64,000 nt of DNA, taken from positions 186,001 to 250,000 of the forward strand of contig CAYTVL010000001.1 of the NCBI GenBank assembly GCA_964441775.1. The letters run 5' to 3'. Source of the DNA: SYOC01 sp964441775. GTDB lineage: Bacteria; Desulfobacterota; Binatia; Bin18. A program made the position numbers and the translations under genes. The notes under the pieces were generated by a model. The model did no database searches. It saw only the letters and a list, made by a program, of their open reading frames with translations, and was not told where the DNA came from. Positions 31,824-40,471 of this stretch are shown piece after piece (position 1 is the stretch's first letter; every line of letters begins with the position of its first letter).

Positions 31824-33389
31824 TTAGGATGCGGTTGGCCTAGCGTGGAAGCTCCTCAGCGGATCTTCAATCGTCACCTGACACGCCCGCAGATCATCCA
31901 AGGTCCACATCCGCTCAGAGCGGAGATGCGGCTGACTGGTGAGAGTTTTGCCATCGGTTCTGACAGCGCCAAACTTCACTACCAGATCAGCAAGGTCCCA
32001 ACCGTCAAACTCCTCGAAGAAGTTGAGCGTATTTTTGTAGCGCTCGGGCTCCATGAAAAACATCCGTTCACAATGGTCCGAACACAGAGCGTGCAAGCGT
32101 CCGTCGTACTCCAGAATACGCGTCTTGCTGGCGCCTCCAGCCAAGTCCGGCATGACGGTTGGCAACTGGCAGGTGCGACAAATGTACAGACGAAGGTTAT
32201 TGTCTTTCACCCATTGATACGGAACGAAATGGCTGCCTGGGTCTTCAAACCCCGCCCCTTGCCAAGCGTCGTACATAGAGCCGTATCTGACGTACCAGCC
32301 AGGATAGTACTTCTCAAACCACTCCATGTCCTTGGCGTTAGGCGCTTCGACCCTGAAACCTGCCAACGGCCACAGAGCCCTGAGTCCCAGCGAGGCGCTG
32401 TGGTGGCCCCAGTACACCTCCTGCTTGGCCTCAGGCAGATTCCGCGGGGTTTTAATGCCGAATTTGGAGAGGCGGCCCAACCAGATCGACGCCCAGTCCT
32501 GATAGACCCAGCGATCCCACGTCACCACCCAAGGTTCAACTTTGTTGACCGCACCGTATTCCAACGCCGCGCCAATAAAGGGGCTCAACAGCTTGTGCTG
32601 AATCCAGAAAGTATTCTCCAGATCAGTTTGGAGATACTTGTGATTCTCCGGATGGTCGATCACGGACACGATCGTCTGATAGCCGTTGGCCATGTGGCGC
32701 AGCTCGTCGGTCTCGATGCTGAGAAACACCGTCGGCGTGATCTCGTCGCCGTTCGCCGCCGCCCACTCGGTCAGTGCGACGATCAGCGGATTCGTGAAAC
32801 ACGCTTCAGCCACAAGCTGGAGGTTCAGGGAGCATTCGACGGGATCACCCGCCACAAACCCGTCCGTGGCCGCACGCTTGGCCGTCTTCCACAGTGGGCT
32901 CATGTACCGAATGCGTCGCGCATCGGCATGGCCGGCAGGATCGTAGGTGTGCTTGGCCATGTAAGAGTTGACGTAGCCAGTCTGGACGGTGTGTCGCACC
33001 TCGTCCATCACCTGGGACAGATAGCCATTCTTCAACTCCGGGCTTCTCGTGGCGTTCCAGAGAAGAGCGGACCCAGAAATCGCGGCGTATTCGCCGGACT
33101 CCAAGACCGTGGCCACTACCTTCATTGTTTCCGCCCAACGCGGCTCGATCCTGCTGCCCACATCCATGCGCGCCAGAGCGTCGAGCAACGAGCCATATTG
33201 CCGTTGGTCTTTCTCTTCTTCCATCCGACAGTATTCTTTAACGATCAGCTTAAACTGTTCTTTGGAGTCGGGGTTGTACACATATTTGGTGGGGTATTTG
33301 CCTCGCCTCTTCTCCAAGTTCCAACCGAACTGTTGGAGATAACGATGAACGTCTTGTGGTTTCACCTCAACATCGGGCACTATCGCCAT
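31824..33389 (-). CDS. mmoX: di-iron monooxygenase hydroxylase alpha subunit (group 3, MmoX/BmoX-like)
   Basis: A 521-residue catalytic subunit oxidising hydrocarbons with O2 and NADH. Di-iron ligands E100, E130, H133, E195, E229 and H232 are present (SGEYAAI, MDEVRH, VAEACFTN, ETDELRHM), each 14 less than MmoX numbering; T199 equals MmoX T213. Pocket residues differ from MMO: T137 (MMO C151), L268 (MMO F282), A102 (MMO N116), F310 (MMO Y324), while K309 keeps MMO K323. The C-terminal part has YICRTCQLP and LCSDHCERMF, a Cys4 YHS-like site that MmoX lacks. SD AAGGAGGG. First gene of the operon X-Y-B-D-C-Z(EthD)2. Confidence 0.93.
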   Translation of the reverse strand: MAIVPDVEVKPQDVHRYLQQFGWNLEKRRGKYPTKYVYNPDSKEQFKLIVKEYCRMEEEKDQRQYGSLLDALARMDVGSRIEPRWAETMKVVATVLESGEYAAISGSALLWNATRSPELKNGYLSQVMDEVRHTVQTGYVNSYMAKHTYDPAGHADARRIRYMSPLWKTAKRAATDGFVAGDPVECSLNLQLVAEACFTNPLIVALTEWAAANGDEITPTVFLSIETDELRHMANGYQTIVSVIDHPENHKYLQTDLENTFWIQHKLLSPFIGAALEYGAVNKVEPWVVTWDRWVYQDWASIWLGRLSKFGIKTPRNLPEAKQEVYWGHHSASLGLRALWPLAGFRVEAPNAKDMEWFEKYYPGWYVRYGSMYDAWQGAGFEDPGSHFVPYQWVKDNNLRLYICRTCQLPTVMPDLAGGASKTRILEYDGRLHALCSDHCERMFFMEPERYKNTLNFFEEFDGWDLADLVVKFGAVRTDGKTLTSQPHLRSERMWTLDDLRACQVTIEDPLRSFHARPTAS

Positions 33390-33733
33390 GGCTCAGCCCT
33401 CCTTACAGTGGCAAACAACTAGCCTAAAACTGTATTACTCGTACCAGTTCCCCTAAATTTTCGAAAGGGGTTGGACATCCGCAGCGATGCGCCGTTTATA
33501 GAGCAAGCGACGAGCGAGTGTCAAGCGTTGGCGAAGGCATGAAGAGGGAATGGAATTTTGCCACACCCCATTCCGCGCGGCGATGAAGTCGCCGCGCTAC
33601 ACATCAGCGCCCCGTAAACGGGGCTCAAAAGCCGGATTTATCCGGCGTCGTTCTGTAGCGCGGGCATTCATGCCCGCGTACGAGAGAGCACGATTGCTCC
33701 ACCGCACATAAGGATAAGCTGCCTTTCCTTTCT
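33390..33733. other. intergenic region upstream of the monooxygenase operon
   Basis: 344 bases between the alpha-subunit gene and lipA. The half next to lipA (33547-33678) is filled with five hairpins, listed separately. The half next to the alpha gene should hold its promoter. I see CCCCT(N11)AGGGG at 33451-33470 and only a weak sigma-54-like TGGTACG/ATACA (minus, 33446-33431) without the essential -12 GC. No gene or RNA is recognised. Confidence 0.5.
33547..33678. repeat. cluster of five REP-like hairpins
   Basis: Five consecutive inverted repeats: GGAATGG/CCATTCC (33547-33574), CGCGGCGA/TCGCCGCG (33576-33596), GCCCCG/CGGGGC (33609-33624), GCCGGA/TCCGGC (33631-33646) and CGCGGGCAT/ATGCCCGCG (33659-33678). 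The last type recurs at 38901-38919. They lie downstream of lipA (minus strand) and upstream of the monooxygenase operon, without T-runs. Confidence 0.7.
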
Positions 33734-34651
33734 TCACCCCACATGTTTCCACGCGTGATACGAGCTGCGCACCAGCGGCCCAGATTCGACGTGGCGGAAG
33801 CCGAGCCTCAGTGCTTCTTCGCGTAGCGCGGCAAATTCGTCGGGATGCACATAACGCTCGACCGGTAGTTGATCCTTCGACGGACGCAGATATTGCCCGA
33901 GTGTGAGAATATCGCATTCGACCGTGCGAAGGTCGCCAAACACGGTGAGGAGTTCTTCGTACGTCTCGCCCAAGCCCAGCATGAGTCCGGTCTTGCTCTT
34001 GAGGTCGGGACGAACTTCTTTGGCTTTCTGCAACACGCGCAGCGAACGTTCGTACTTAGCGCCGGGGCGAACCTGTTTGTATAACCGGGGCACAGTCTCG
34101 GTGTTGTGATTGTAAATATCAATCGGCGAGCGGGCGACAATGGCAACGGACGTTTCGTGGCCTTGAAAATCTGGTGTCAGCACTTCGATCGTGCAGTCGG
34201 GCTTGAGTTCCTTGAGTGCATAGACCGTCTCGGCAAAATGGGTCGCTCCGCCATCGGGAAGATCGTCACGATTCACCGACGTCACCACGATATGCCCCAG
34301 CCCCATCTTCAAGGCCGCCTCGGCCACACGGCGCGGCTCGTCAGGGTCAAGCTCAACCATGCGGCCATGTGAGACGGCACAGAATCGGCAATTCCGCGTG
34401 CACACGTCGCCCATCAACATGAATGTCGCCGTACCATGTCCCCAACATTCGCCAATGTTCGGGCACTGTGCTTCCTGACATACCGTATGCAACTTGAAAG
34501 CAGAAACGATCGCTTTCGTCTTGGTGTAGCCGGGTCCGCCGGGCATGCGCACCTTCAGCCATTCTGGATGTCGCCGTACCGGCGGCGTCCGTTGGTCGTC
34601 GAGTGCTACAGGCTGAGGGTTGAGTCCTGAGTTGACAAGTTCTTCCGCCAT
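33734..34651 (-). CDS. lipA: lipoyl synthase
   Basis: A 305-residue radical SAM enzyme that inserts two sulfurs into protein-bound octanoyl groups. The auxiliary cluster motif is CQEAQCPNIGECW (CX4CX5C) near residue 58, the SAM cluster CTRNCRFC near 83, and the C-terminal RSSYHA, whose Ser binds the auxiliary cluster. SD GAGGAG precedes ATG 34651. It overlaps the end of lipB by 46 bases, so the pair is tightly coupled. Supplies lipoate for the E2 protein encoded nearby. Confidence 0.97.
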   Translation of the reverse strand: MAEELVNSGLNPQPVALDDQRTPPVRRHPEWLKVRMPGGPGYTKTKAIVSAFKLHTVCQEAQCPNIGECWGHGTATFMLMGDVCTRNCRFCAVSHGRMVELDPDEPRRVAEAALKMGLGHIVVTSVNRDDLPDGGATHFAETVYALKELKPDCTIEVLTPDFQGHETSVAIVARSPIDIYNHNTETVPRLYKQVRPGAKYERSLRVLQKAKEVRPDLKSKTGLMLGLGETYEELLTVFGDLRTVECDILTLGQYLRPSKDQLPVERYVHPDEFAALREEALRLGFRHVESGPLVRSSYHAWKHVG

Positions 34652-35277
34652 ACGATCTCCTCATAACCAAAACGACGCAGACACCGTTCCGCAACGCGAA
34701 TTTTCACCGTCTCCATGTCTGCCGCATAGCCCAGAGCTTCCGACATCGAGGTCATGCGCACCCCACGAATGCCACAAGGCACGATGTCGGCAAAATAGGA
34801 CAGGTCCGGATCAACATTGAGCGCAAAGCCATGATACGTAATCCAGCGGCGCACCCCAACCCCAATAGAGGCAATTTTTTGATTTTCGATCCACACACCA
34901 GTTAGATCAGGCTGCCTCTGCGCGGGCAAACCATATTCCGTCAAGACATCGATCAGCACCGCTTCCAGCCTACGCAGATAGGCATGCACGTCGCGGCCAT
35001 GACTGATGAGATCAAGAATAGGATACCCGACCAGTTGACCGGGACCATGAAACGTCACTTCACCGCCGCGACTCACGCGATGCACCGGCGTCCCACGCGG
35101 CGTCAGCAGGTTGCGCTCATCCGCCCCGCGCCCCAGCGTAAACACCGGCGGATGTTCGAGCAGGAGTAACGTGTCTACTCCTTCACCAGCACATCGCTGC
35201 TTGACGAGCGTCTCTTGCAAAGCCAGCGCCTGCGTGTACTCGACGAGGCCAAGATTAAAGCAGTGGAGGTACATCAT
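34606..35277 (-). CDS. lipB: lipoyl(octanoyl) transferase
   Basis: A 223-residue enzyme transferring octanoate from acyl-ACP to E2 and H-protein lipoyl domains. Conserved blocks: LLLLEHPPVFTLGRGA near 38, RGGEVTFHGPGQLVGYPILDL near 69, KIASIGVGVRRWITYHGFALN with catalytic Lys near 133, and PCGIRG with catalytic Cys near 168. No SD is evident at the two adjacent ATGs (35277 and 35274). The unusual long C-terminal overlap with lipA (46 bases) reads as an unconserved tail. Confidence 0.95.
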   Translation of the reverse strand: MMYLHCFNLGLVEYTQALALQETLVKQRCAGEGVDTLLLLEHPPVFTLGRGADERNLLTPRGTPVHRVSRGGEVTFHGPGQLVGYPILDLISHGRDVHAYLRRLEAVLIDVLTEYGLPAQRQPDLTGVWIENQKIASIGVGVRRWITYHGFALNVDPDLSYFADIVPCGIRGVRMTSMSEALGYAADMETVKIRVAERCLRRFGYEEIVWRKNLSTQDSTLSL

Positions 35278-35299
35278 TCGTCACTTGCTACCCAGAAGG

Positions 35300-35323
35300 A
35301 GGGGCGTAGCATGCTACGCCCCT
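35300..35323. repeat. perfect 24-bp palindrome
   Basis: AGGGGCGTAGCA followed directly by its reverse complement TGCTACGCCCCT, with no spacer. It lies in the 69 bases between lpdA and lipB. No T-run on either strand, so it is more likely a dispersed REP-like element than a terminator. Confidence 0.6.
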
Positions 35324-35346
35324 ACAAAAACCAAACTGTGCTCTTC

Positions 35347-36738
35347 CTAAAAATTAATCCCCCTTCCCTCCGCCAGCAACGCCGATTCCATAATGGCTTC
35401 AGCCAACGTCGGGTGGGCGTGCACCGTACCGCTCAGTTCCGCAGTCGTCGCTTCCAACGTCCGCGCCAGTCCCGCTTCAGCAATCAGGTCGGTCGCTCCG
35501 TGGCCAATGATGTGACAGCCCAGCACTTCACCGTATTCTTTGTCCACCACCAATTTCACGAAGCCCTCTTCGTGGCCGGCGGCAATTGCTTTTCCCAGCG
35601 CGCGGAAGGGAAATTTCCCGATTTTCACTTCGTAACCACGCGCCTGCGCTTGCTCTTCACTCAGACCGACAACCGCAATTTCCGGTTGACAATAAATACA
35701 CGCAGGAATCCGCAAATGATCGAGGGCTTTTTCGCGTTGTCCGGTCATGAACTCAATCGCGGCGATCCCTTCTTCCGACGCGGCGTGCGCCAGCAACGGC
35801 GGTCCATTCACATCGCCGATCGCGTAGATGGCTTCGTTTGCGGTCTGCATGCGTTCGTTAACCTTGATATAGCCACGGTTGAATTCTACGCCTAGCGACT
35901 CCAGCCCTAGCCCTGAGCTCAATGGCGAGCGGCCTACCGCCACCAGCACCTTATTCGCCGTACGGTGTTTGAGGTCACCGTTGCTATCGAGCGTGACCTC
36001 GACGCGGCCAGGAAATTTTTTCAGACTTTGGAACTTCGCCCCGGTCAGGATGTCTATCCCTCTCTTTTTAAAGATGCGCTCCAGCTCCCGCACGATGTCA
36101 CCGTCCGTACCGGGCAAGAGCTGTTTTTCCATTTCTACAACGGTGACACGGCTGCCGAAGCAGCTATAAATGTAAGCGAACTCAATACCTACGGCGCCGC
36201 CGCCAATGATGATGATCGATTCCGGCACTTCGGTGTCGATCAGGGCTTCACGACTTGTGAGGATCTGATGGCCATCGACTTCGAGGCCCGGCAGTGAACG
36301 CTCGCCTGAGCCCGTCGCGATCAGGATGCGGTCCGCTTCTACCTGTTGCGCGCCCTGACTCGTACTCTCGATCACCACCCGATCCTTACTCTCCAACCGT
36401 CCGGTCCCCGCCAACAAGGGAATCTTGTTTTTCTTGAGGAGATACTCGACACCTTTCGCCAGTCGTTCCGCCACTTCGCGGGAGCGTTTAATGACTTGTC
36501 CATAATCAAAAGAGAGCCCCTGCACCTTGACGCCAAAGTGTTCACCTTCTTTCACACTCTCGTACAATTCAGCCGAGGTCAGAATCGCTTTCGACGGAAT
36601 GCAGCCCCAGTTGAGGCACACCCCGCCGGGTTTATCTTTTTCTACCACCGCGGTCTTCAGGCCCAGTTGGGCCGCGCGAATCGCCGCGACATATCCCCCG
36701 GGACCCGCGCCAATCACCACTAAATCATATCGTTCCAT
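35347..36738 (-). CDS. lpdA: dihydrolipoyl dehydrogenase (E3)
   Basis: A 463-residue FAD disulfide oxidoreductase that reoxidises lipoyl groups of 2-oxoacid dehydrogenase complexes. FAD site DLVVIGAGPGGYVAAIRAAQLG at the N-terminus, redox-active pair in GVCLNWGCIPSKA near 40-47, NAD site IIIIGGGAVGIEFAY near 177, second FAD motif AIGDVNGPPLLAHAASEEG near 310, and active-site HAHPTLAEA near 445. SD TAGGGG. Eight bases downstream of the E2 gene, same transcript. Confidence 0.97.
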   Translation of the reverse strand: MERYDLVVIGAGPGGYVAAIRAAQLGLKTAVVEKDKPGGVCLNWGCIPSKAILTSAELYESVKEGEHFGVKVQGLSFDYGQVIKRSREVAERLAKGVEYLLKKNKIPLLAGTGRLESKDRVVIESTSQGAQQVEADRILIATGSGERSLPGLEVDGHQILTSREALIDTEVPESIIIIGGGAVGIEFAYIYSCFGSRVTVVEMEKQLLPGTDGDIVRELERIFKKRGIDILTGAKFQSLKKFPGRVEVTLDSNGDLKHRTANKVLVAVGRSPLSSGLGLESLGVEFNRGYIKVNERMQTANEAIYAIGDVNGPPLLAHAASEEGIAAIEFMTGQREKALDHLRIPACIYCQPEIAVVGLSEEQAQARGYEVKIGKFPFRALGKAIAAGHEEGFVKLVVDKEYGEVLGCHIIGHGATDLIAEAGLARTLEATTAELSGTVHAHPTLAEAIMESALLAEGRGINF

Positions 36739-36746
36739 TGTTTCCC

Positions 36747-38162
36747 CTACACCATCAGCCCGACCGGATTTTCCAGGAGCTTCTTCAGTTCAGCCATGAA
36801 CTGCCCGCCGGTCACCCCGTCAATAATCCGGTGATCGCAGGACAGCGTCGCCATCATGGTGTGGGCCACACGAACCTCGCCACTGCGCACCACGGGCCGT
36901 TCCTTAATCGCTCCAACCGCCAGGATCGCACCTTGCGGTTGGTTGATAATCGCAGTGAAGTGCTCGACAGGCAACATCCCCATGTTCGAGATCGTAAAGG
37001 TCCCGCCGGACAAGTCCTCAGGTGTCGGTTTGCCGGTACGCGCCCGTTCAACAAGGGCGTTGGCTTGGTCAGCAATGTCCAGCAGCGATAACTGATCGCA
37101 ACGATGCAGCACTGGCACCAGCAGCCCATCATCGAGCGATACGGCAATACCGATGTTGATCTCCGCCTTGAATTCCCGTCCATCCTCGGCAAACGAGGCA
37201 TTCAAGCGGGGATGCTGCTGAAGGGCAATGGCGATCGCCTTGAGGAGGAAATGCGTGTACGTCACCTCCACCACGACTCGTTCGCTCGCTTTAAGGGCTG
37301 AGCGCAGACGTACGGCTTCGCTCATATCAATCTCCACCGTGACGTAAAAATGCGGGACCTCACGCATGCTGTCGGCCATACGTTTGGCAATCGTGGCGCG
37401 CATCCGTGAGAAGGGCTCTTTTCTGCCCATCCGAAGCGCAAGCTGCTGGGGCTCAGGCTGTGGCGGTGCGGCAACTTGCGGTTGAGCGGTCACTTTCATC
37501 TGTACCGTCGCGGCGCCGCCGTGCTCCGTGTACGCTTCGAGATCCTGCTTGACGATGCGCCCGCCGGGGCCCGTACCATGCACCTTGGCCAGATCAATAC
37601 CCTGTTCCTGGGCTATGCGTTTCACTAAGGGAGAAGCAAAGACGCGCCCCTCAACCGCTGCGGGAACGGCAGAAGCAACAGGAGCAGCAGGCTCTCGGCG
37701 CGAGCGTGACTCATGCAACTCACGGACCTTTCTCTCTGGCGTCGCTCCACCTTGCCGGGCTACCGGCTCAGCAGCGCCCTGTTCTTCTCCGGGCCGTGAC
37801 GACACTGGCTTGAGGTCCTGACGAGAAGCAACAACCACTGGAGGCGGAGCCGCCGGGGCGTCCACCGGGGCTTTCGGCACTGCTTCCATGGTCTTCGCCG
37901 GCCCGGTCGGCGCTCTCTCCACACCCTCTTCGCTCAGCAACGCAATGACAGCGTTCACCGGCGCCGATTCACCCTCTTTGACGCGGATCTCGGACAGGAC
38001 GCCGGCGTCAAGGGCTTCCATTTCCATATCCGCTTTGTCTGTTTCTACTTCCGCAATGATGTCGCCGACTTCAATTTTGTCGCCAATTTTCTTGAGCCAC
38101 TTGAGGATCTTCCCTTCCTCCATCGTGTCGCTCAAACGGGGCATCAACACCTCAATCGCCAT
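36747..38162 (-). CDS. dihydrolipoamide acyltransferase (E2)
   Basis: A 471-residue E2. One lipoyl domain at 1-80 with lipoylated Lys in ETDKADMEME; a Pro/Ala-rich linker (85-175); the peripheral subunit-binding domain at about 180-215 (FASPLVKRIAQEQGIDLAKV); and the catalytic domain from 240 with SCDHRIIDGVTGG holding the His and Asp. AGGAGGTGA precedes ATG. It most likely belongs to pyruvate dehydrogenase (pdhC-like), but no E1 gene is in the window, and a branched-chain or acetoin complex is not excluded. Operon E2-E3-lipB-lipA. Confidence 0.93.
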   Translation of the reverse strand: MAIEVLMPRLSDTMEEGKILKWLKKIGDKIEVGDIIAEVETDKADMEMEALDAGVLSEIRVKEGESAPVNAVIALLSEEGVERAPTGPAKTMEAVPKAPVDAPAAPPPVVVASRQDLKPVSSRPGEEQGAAEPVARQGGATPERKVRELHESRSRREPAAPVASAVPAAVEGRVFASPLVKRIAQEQGIDLAKVHGTGPGGRIVKQDLEAYTEHGGAATVQMKVTAQPQVAAPPQPEPQQLALRMGRKEPFSRMRATIAKRMADSMREVPHFYVTVEIDMSEAVRLRSALKASERVVVEVTYTHFLLKAIAIALQQHPRLNASFAEDGREFKAEINIGIAVSLDDGLLVPVLHRCDQLSLLDIADQANALVERARTGKPTPEDLSGGTFTISNMGMLPVEHFTAIINQPQGAILAVGAIKERPVVRSGEVRVAHTMMATLSCDHRIIDGVTGGQFMAELKKLLENPVGLMV

Positions 38163-38240
38163 ACGTCACCTCCTCTCTCCTTGTAGTATAGCGAGGTGTG
38201 GCAAGCGGTTGAAAGTCCTCTGAAAGAATAGGGTCAATTT

Positions 38241-38858
38241 TTACGCTAGGCGAAACGAACGTCGATGCACCGGGCACGGACCAAATTCGCGTAAAGCGGC
38301 ACGATGCGCTTCAGTGCCGTAGCCCTTATGTTTGGCGAATCCGTATTGAGGATATACCTCATGTAAGAGGAGCATGAGCTGATCGCGATAGACTTTGGCG
38401 ATGATCGAGGCGGCGGCGATCGAGTAAATATCACGATCCCCTTTAATCACTCGTGTCTGAGGATAGGGCAGCTCAGGAAGCGCGCGACCGTCAATGAGAA
38501 CGTGCTCTGGAGTCTGTGGAAGCTGATCCAACGCGAGGCGCATGGCCTGTAAACCAGCTTGATAAATGTTAATACGATCAATCTCCTCAACTTCCACAAG
38601 ACCGATCCCCACGCCAACGGCAATCTGGCGAATTTCTTGCGCCAGCCGTTCTCGCGCCTTCTCTGAAAGTGTTTTCGAGTCCCGCACTCCTTGTGGAAGG
38701 TAGTCAGCGGCTTCAGCAGGCAGCACCACCGCCGCGGCGACCACAGGTCCAGCTAATGGTCCCATGCCAACCTCATCAACTCCCGCCACTAATCGCAAAC
38801 CTTGCCGCCACAGCGCGTATTCAGCGATTAGTTGGGGAAGAATAAAGCGAGAAGCCAA
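38241..38858 (-). CDS. rnhB: ribonuclease HII
   Basis: A 205-residue enzyme removing RNA primers and single ribonucleotides from DNA. Signature GVDEVGMGPLAGPVVAAAV has the DEG-type catalytic Asp-Glu pair (here DEVG, with the usual Arg-Gly replaced). Then comes DSKTLSEKARE near 62, VLIDGRALP near 119, KGDRDIYSIAAASIIAKVYRD with further catalytic Asp near 138, and KHKGYGTEAHRAAL near 175. The start is TTG 38858 with GGAGAG upstream. Independent of the E2 operon (78-base gap). Confidence 0.95.
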   Translation of the reverse strand: MASRFILPQLIAEYALWRQGLRLVAGVDEVGMGPLAGPVVAAAVVLPAEAADYLPQGVRDSKTLSEKARERLAQEIRQIAVGVGIGLVEVEEIDRINIYQAGLQAMRLALDQLPQTPEHVLIDGRALPELPYPQTRVIKGDRDIYSIAAASIIAKVYRDQLMLLLHEVYPQYGFAKHKGYGTEAHRAALREFGPCPVHRRSFRLA

Positions 38859-38900
38859 ACACTCTCCCTAAAGCGCATTGCACTTGGATGCGTCCCGGGG

Positions 38901-38945
38901 CGCGGGCGTCTCGCCCGCGAAAAGAGCGACCAGAGAGTCGCGCTC
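38901..38945. repeat. REP-like hairpins
   Basis: CGCGGGCG / CGCCCGCG (38901-38919, loop TCT) followed by GAGCGAC / GTCGCGCTC (38924-38945, with a bulge). The first stem shares its GCGGGC core with the hairpin at 33659-33678. Confidence 0.55.
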
Positions 38946-38999
38946 CCAAGAAAGAGGGATTCATACAAACAAGTGCAAACCGCTATAAAACAAGTAAGC

Positions 39000-39626
39000 T
39001 CACGCCAGTTTGCGGGCGCAGACCGCATAAAGCGGATCTGTCACGCCGGGATTGGGGCTGAGATTGTGGACGACAGCCTCTTCAAACCCTTCGGCAAACT
39101 GGAAATATCCCCGCACCAACTCTGCGCGCCGCCCGTCGCGGAACGTTTGCCAGATCCGCACCGCTTTCGTGGGAAACATGCGATTAGAGAAGAAAACAAT
39201 AAATGGCACCCCGGGCTTGAGCACACGTCGCACTTCGGCAAAAGTCTCAAGTGGACGGATCATGTATTGCACCGAAACCGTGACGACGGCGCCATCGAAA
39301 TGATTATCAGGAAACGGGAGTTTTGGGTCAACGTTAAGATTGTGGACAACATATTCGTCGAGGTCAGGATTGTCCGCCATTTCTTCCGCGTTCAGCCCAA
39401 GCCCCACCAATTTCTGTTTCACGAAGTCGTCAGGTAAATGCGACCGCCAACTACTCATCAAATCGAGCAGCACGCCATCTGGCGCGAAGGTCTCCGCCAT
39501 GAATCGACCAACCGCAGCAATGGCCGGTTCATCAATATGCACCACCTTGCGAGCCATCGTATAGAAAAGCGCATCATCGCTGTCATCCATTCGTTCAAAC
39601 ATTTCCGGAGTGAAGGGGTTGTCCAT
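39000..39626 (-). CDS. SAM-dependent methyltransferase domain protein
   Basis: A 208-residue class I methyltransferase-like protein: FAPDGVLLDLMSSWRSHLP stands in for motif I, LNVDPKLPFPDNHFDGAVVTVSVQYMIRPLETFAEVRRVLKPG covers motifs II-III in modified form. Motif I lacks the usual GxGxG, so SAM binding is not certain. SD AGGGAG precedes ATG. A gene for an alpha/beta hydrolase starts upstream with a 12-base gap. Substrate unknown. Confidence 0.75.
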   Translation of the reverse strand: MDNPFTPEMFERMDDSDDALFYTMARKVVHIDEPAIAAVGRFMAETFAPDGVLLDLMSSWRSHLPDDFVKQKLVGLGLNAEEMADNPDLDEYVVHNLNVDPKLPFPDNHFDGAVVTVSVQYMIRPLETFAEVRRVLKPGVPFIVFFSNRMFPTKAVRIWQTFRDGRRAELVRGYFQFAEGFEEAVVHNLSPNPGVTDPLYAVCARKLA

Positions 39627-39638
39627 TGCTGCTCCCTG

Positions 39639-40418
39639 TTAATTACGAAAGAATTCATCGAGCACTTTCACCGTCTCTTCCGGTTTCTCAAATGGCGGAG
39701 CATGTCCGCATTGTTCCATAATCACTAACTGTGAACCGGCGATGCCTTCCTGATAGGCCTTCCCATGCGCGACGGGGACGAGATGATCCGACGCGCCCCA
39801 CACAATGAGCGTTGGCGCAGTAACACGATAGAGCCGGTCACGCAATTTCAGATTGCACAGCAGCGGATTCCACCCTACTCGCGCAGTCGCTTCCCGCGCT
39901 TTCATCGTGCTTTCCAACACGTCAGGAGAAGGCACGTCCGGCACAAAGGTTTTCGCAAGGTCTGACTTCGGATCATGAAACACTAACTTGCGCAACTCTT
40001 CTGGCGTCGCTTGGAAGAAATCGGCAATCGGGGAACCAGGTACGCGCAACCCCACCGCATCAATGAGCGCCAACTTGCGTACGCGGTTCGAGTAGCGCGT
40101 CGCGAGTTCCGCCGCTAGCCAACCACCCAGAGAGAGACCTGCCACATAGGGCTGTGTAAGACCGAGCTGGTCCATGAGATCAGTGTAGTGAAACACTAGA
40201 TCTTCTATCGTGTCTATTTTTTCTAGTCCTTCAGATTGACTGAATCCGGGATGGGCTGGCAAGTAGACAGTATAGTGCTGGGCCAACTGCTCGAAGAACG
40301 GCAGCCACACGACTTCTCCACCGGCGCTATGCAGATACAGCAGCGGCTCACCTGACCCGCCTTTGAGCATCTGTATCTTCGTTCCGCGAACGTTCAAAAT
40401 TTCTTCTTGAAACGGCAT
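39639..40418 (-). CDS. alpha/beta hydrolase
   Basis: A 259-residue hydrolase from ATG 40418 (AAAGGA upstream). Oxyanion region LYLHSAGGEVVW near 30, nucleophile elbow VAGLSLGGWLAA with catalytic Ser near 98, Asp in VWGASDHLVPV near 205 and His in EQCGHAPPFEKPEE near 238. The sequence is of the epoxide hydrolase / meta-cleavage-product hydrolase type, where substrate cannot be read from sequence. Sits in a run with an SDR and a methyltransferase. Confidence 0.85.
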   Translation of the reverse strand: MPFQEEILNVRGTKIQMLKGGSGEPLLYLHSAGGEVVWLPFFEQLAQHYTVYLPAHPGFSQSEGLEKIDTIEDLVFHYTDLMDQLGLTQPYVAGLSLGGWLAAELATRYSNRVRKLALIDAVGLRVPGSPIADFFQATPEELRKLVFHDPKSDLAKTFVPDVPSPDVLESTMKAREATARVGWNPLLCNLKLRDRLYRVTAPTLIVWGASDHLVPVAHGKAYQEGIAGSQLVIMEQCGHAPPFEKPEETVKVLDEFFRN

Positions 40419-40471
40419 GCACACTTGTCCTTTGTCTCTCTATCTCTTTCTCATTTCTCTAGCCCTGTTTC

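Noticed and set aside
31824..33389. Calling the enzyme a true methane monooxygenase
   Set aside because: Pocket residues differ at four of five diagnostic positions and no methanol dehydrogenase is in the window; gene symbols are given for homology only.
31728..33422. 564-residue plus-strand ORF opposite the alpha subunit
   Set aside because: It is antisense to a gene with full MmoX similarity, and its translation shows no recognisable protein pattern.
33431..33446. Sigma-54 promoter (minus strand) for the monooxygenase operon
   Set aside because: TGGTACG-N4-ATACA lacks the essential GC at -12.
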